The notes beneath the pieces were generated by a model. The model did no database searches. It was given only the letters and a program-made list of their open reading frames with translations, and was not told the DNA's origin. Shown here piece after piece: positions 62,160 to 64,000 of a stretch of DNA of 64,000 bases (position 1 is its first letter; every line of letters begins with the position of its first letter). The position numbers and the translations under genes are program-made. Source of the stretch: Xiphophorus maculatus (taxonomy: Eukaryota; Chordata; Actinopteri; Cyprinodontiformes; Poeciliidae); assembly GCF_002775205.1 (NCBI RefSeq), contig NC_036455.1:3138501-3202500 (forward strand), in the 5' to 3' direction.

Positions 62160-63100
62160 GTTAAAGGTGACTTTTATGTTTCCTTGATCAGGTTAGAATA
62201 AGTCTTTGGGCAATACACAAACATCTTTATTAATTTTTTATTTTTTGCAGAAAATTATTCTTAGGCTACGTTCACTCTGCAGCGTGAAGTGACCCAATTC
62301 TAATATTTTTGTCAAATCAGAATTTTCTTTTTTTTTTTGGCGTGGCTGTTCACATTTCTAAATATGTGCGACTCCAGCGAGAACTGCAAACAACCTGAAA
62401 GTGTCCGGCATGCGCAGTAGAGGGCGGAATAACGTCACACATAGAGAGCGTGCTCAGCGTTTTGCCAATCACGAAGAAGTACTCAGTGTTTGCGGAAGTT
62501 ATGCTAACGGTGGAGCATAGCTTACACATTTTGAAGTTGTTCTTCGACCGGAACCACCACTTTAACAACTTAATCCTCATTATCGTCCGCCATGGTTGTT
62601 GTTTTTCTTCCCGCTTGCACATGTCAGGACACAGAATAGTGACGTTTGTCGAGTATCAATGACGTTCAGGTCGGATGAATGCGACCTGGACATTAGGTCA
62701 CATTTGAATCGGATACGTATCGGATATCCAAGTGGACTGGATCGCATTCGAAAAAAATCCGACCTGTGTTGTTTAGGCTGTCATGAAAAGATCAGATACA
62801 GGTCGCATTAAGGCAAAGAAATCGGATAGTGAGAATTCAGTCTGCTCAGTTCTGCCTATTTTAAGATCCTTTCAGAATGAGCTGTTTTAGGGCGTCTTGT
62901 CACTTTAAATCCAAATAAGCAGCTTGGGTTGCTAGGTGACTGGGTGGACTTTCCAGGAGTTGCTAGGTAACAGTGCAGCGCCCACCAAAGGTGATGTAGC
63001 ATTTTCTGAACACCAAGAGCACTTTAACTTATTTCCAAATATGTATGGGTGTTTTTTAAGCTCTTAGGCTGCTTTTAGAATCAGTTTAGGCTCAAATCGA
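62160..63100 (+). repeat. dispersed repeat, copy 2, split by a MITE
   Basis: TTAAAGGTGACTTTTATGTT at 62163 and ATTCAGTCTGCTCAGTTCTG at about 62833, TTTCAGAATGAGCTGTTTTA, CTTTAAATCCAAATAAGCAG, TTGCTAGGTGAC and TTGCTAGGTAAC follow the order of the 42.5-42.97-kb copy. About 560 foreign bases lie between the first two blocks. Confidence 0.7.
62268..62828 (+). mobile_element. hAT-like MITE ('GGCTACGTTCAC') inside the dispersed repeat
   Basis: Starts GGCTACGTTCACTCTGCAGC and carries TTGTCAAATCAGAATTTTC, GGCGTGGCTGTTCACATTTC and, near the right end, AGGTCGCATTAAGGCAAAGA. These phrases are typical of a common fish MITE. The interior has a short direct array of ATCGGATA-type words. Confidence 0.6.
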
Positions 63101-63739
63101 AGTAAAAAAAAAGAATTTTGGTGAAAAGAAATCTAGTAGTTAGCATTTATTTGTTGTTATGTTGGGTGGCAGACGAAATGTTCTGCCCAGGTTTCAGTTT
63201 CTGTCACACCTATAGGGAATTCATCATTATTACCAGAATACCTCCATGATTTTAGCTTTGACGGCTACACAGATGAATAAATGGTTGACCAGAATGTATT
63301 TAGCAGACTTGCTAAGTCCTAGAGACTTTGAGGAGGTAAATATGGCAGCTAATATATTCATTGATACTGCGAACGAACCCTCTGAGACAAACTATGATCT
63401 CATTGGACTTAACTTCAAGGTTTGATCGCCTGCCAGGCCTTATTGAGTTGCTTGGGCAGGGAGAGCTGCTGGCAGAAGTGGAGCAAGAGAATTTAAAAGT
63501 TTGGGCAGCTTTCACATGATTTTTTAGGAGCCCTCAATTAATTATCAGACTTCATCCAAGAAACTAAAGTTTTCAAAGCTGAGAGAGTCTCCACAACATC
63601 TAAACATCCCTGTCCCTGATTTTCAGAACCTGTCTCTCCACAAGGGAGGCTCATCTCAATAAAAGAAGATTTCTAAGGATAAATCCGCAGTAAGCTTCAA
63701 AAATGATGTCTGAACAGGTTTATATATAGAGGAGGATTA

Positions 63740-64000
63740 GGGTCTGTGATGATAAAGATTTCTGATTGAATTTTCTCAAAATTCTAATTTTAATATAATT
63801 CTGACTTTAATCTCAGAATTCTAATCTCGGAATTTTGTCCTTAATCTCTTATTTCAGATTTTTTTTCTCAGAACTTTGTCTTTAATCTCAGAACTTTGAC
63901 TTTTTTTCCCTCAGAATTATAACTTTAATCTTAAAATTCAGACTTTTTTCAAAATTCCAACATTATTCTCAGAATTCTGACTTTAATCTCACAATTCTTA
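63740..64000. repeat. AATTCTGACTTTAATCTCAG minisatellite, runs off the window
   Basis: At least ten imperfect units of CTCAGAATTCTGACTTTAAT type, the same motif as at 26.9-27.5 kb. Confidence 0.85.

Larger units (their letters stand above)
53337..64000 (+). other. gene desert: possible long first intron or intergenic DNA
   Basis: No exon is recognised. It holds Tc1, hAT-like and SINE insertions, two stretches that could be conserved regulatory elements, a hairpin cluster and a terminal minisatellite. All listed reading frames here are short and without family resemblance. Confidence 0.4.

Overview
The window is vertebrate nuclear DNA, almost certainly from a percomorph-type teleost. Reasons: GT-AG split genes whose products match teleost orthologues, a rapunzel-family gene (known only from fishes), an AT-rich background, and a fish-typical repeat load (Tc1/mariner and hAT remnants, tRNA-derived SINEs, CR1/L2-like LINE fragments). 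Cyprinodontiform is a guess. No virus-like element, prokaryotic operon or CRISPR array was seen.

Layout. 1-6.6 kb holds the first coding exon of krit1 (minus) with an upstream noncoding exon, then a single-coding-exon rapunzel-family gene (minus) with a probable 5' UTR exon near 6.5 kb. 6.7-12.4 kb is repeat-dominated, including a 1.1 kb foldback element. 12.5-16.4 kb is a three-coding-exon gene for a secreted bacterial-type PI-PLC X-domain protein (plus); its intron carries LINE fragments and a precisely bounded hAT-type MITE. 17.8-19.7 kb is a four-exon tetraspan gene of the TMEM272-like family (plus).

21.6-43.4 kb is the gene-dense core: mrpl9 (plus), prcc (minus, tail-to-tail with mrpl9), hdgf (plus, head-to-head with prcc) and mrpl24 (plus). 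PRCC-HDGF-MRPL24 are also neighbours on human 1q23, so this is an old conserved block. Two genes encode mitochondrial large-subunit proteins, one a splicing-associated nuclear protein and one a PWWP chromatin reader/growth factor. For every gene complete in the window the proposed exon phases join in frame over the whole CDS.

43.4-64 kb has no gene I can name. It holds dispersed repeats, two candidate promoter/first exons (47.0-47.25 kb and about 52.87-53.34 kb) and several complex, non-repetitive stretches that could be conserved regulatory elements, as expected of a developmental gene's flank and first intron.

No wholly new multi-gene system was found. The most informative non-textbook signals are: four copies of one tRNA-type SINE, all in the same orientation and three with clear target-site duplications; a repeat family carrying a CTCF-like motif in both copies; two nested insertions supported by an empty-site or uninterrupted copy; a perfect 20-bp hairpin 3' of mrpl24; a cluster of three hairpins near 60.9-61.0 kb; and the two orphan first-exon candidates.
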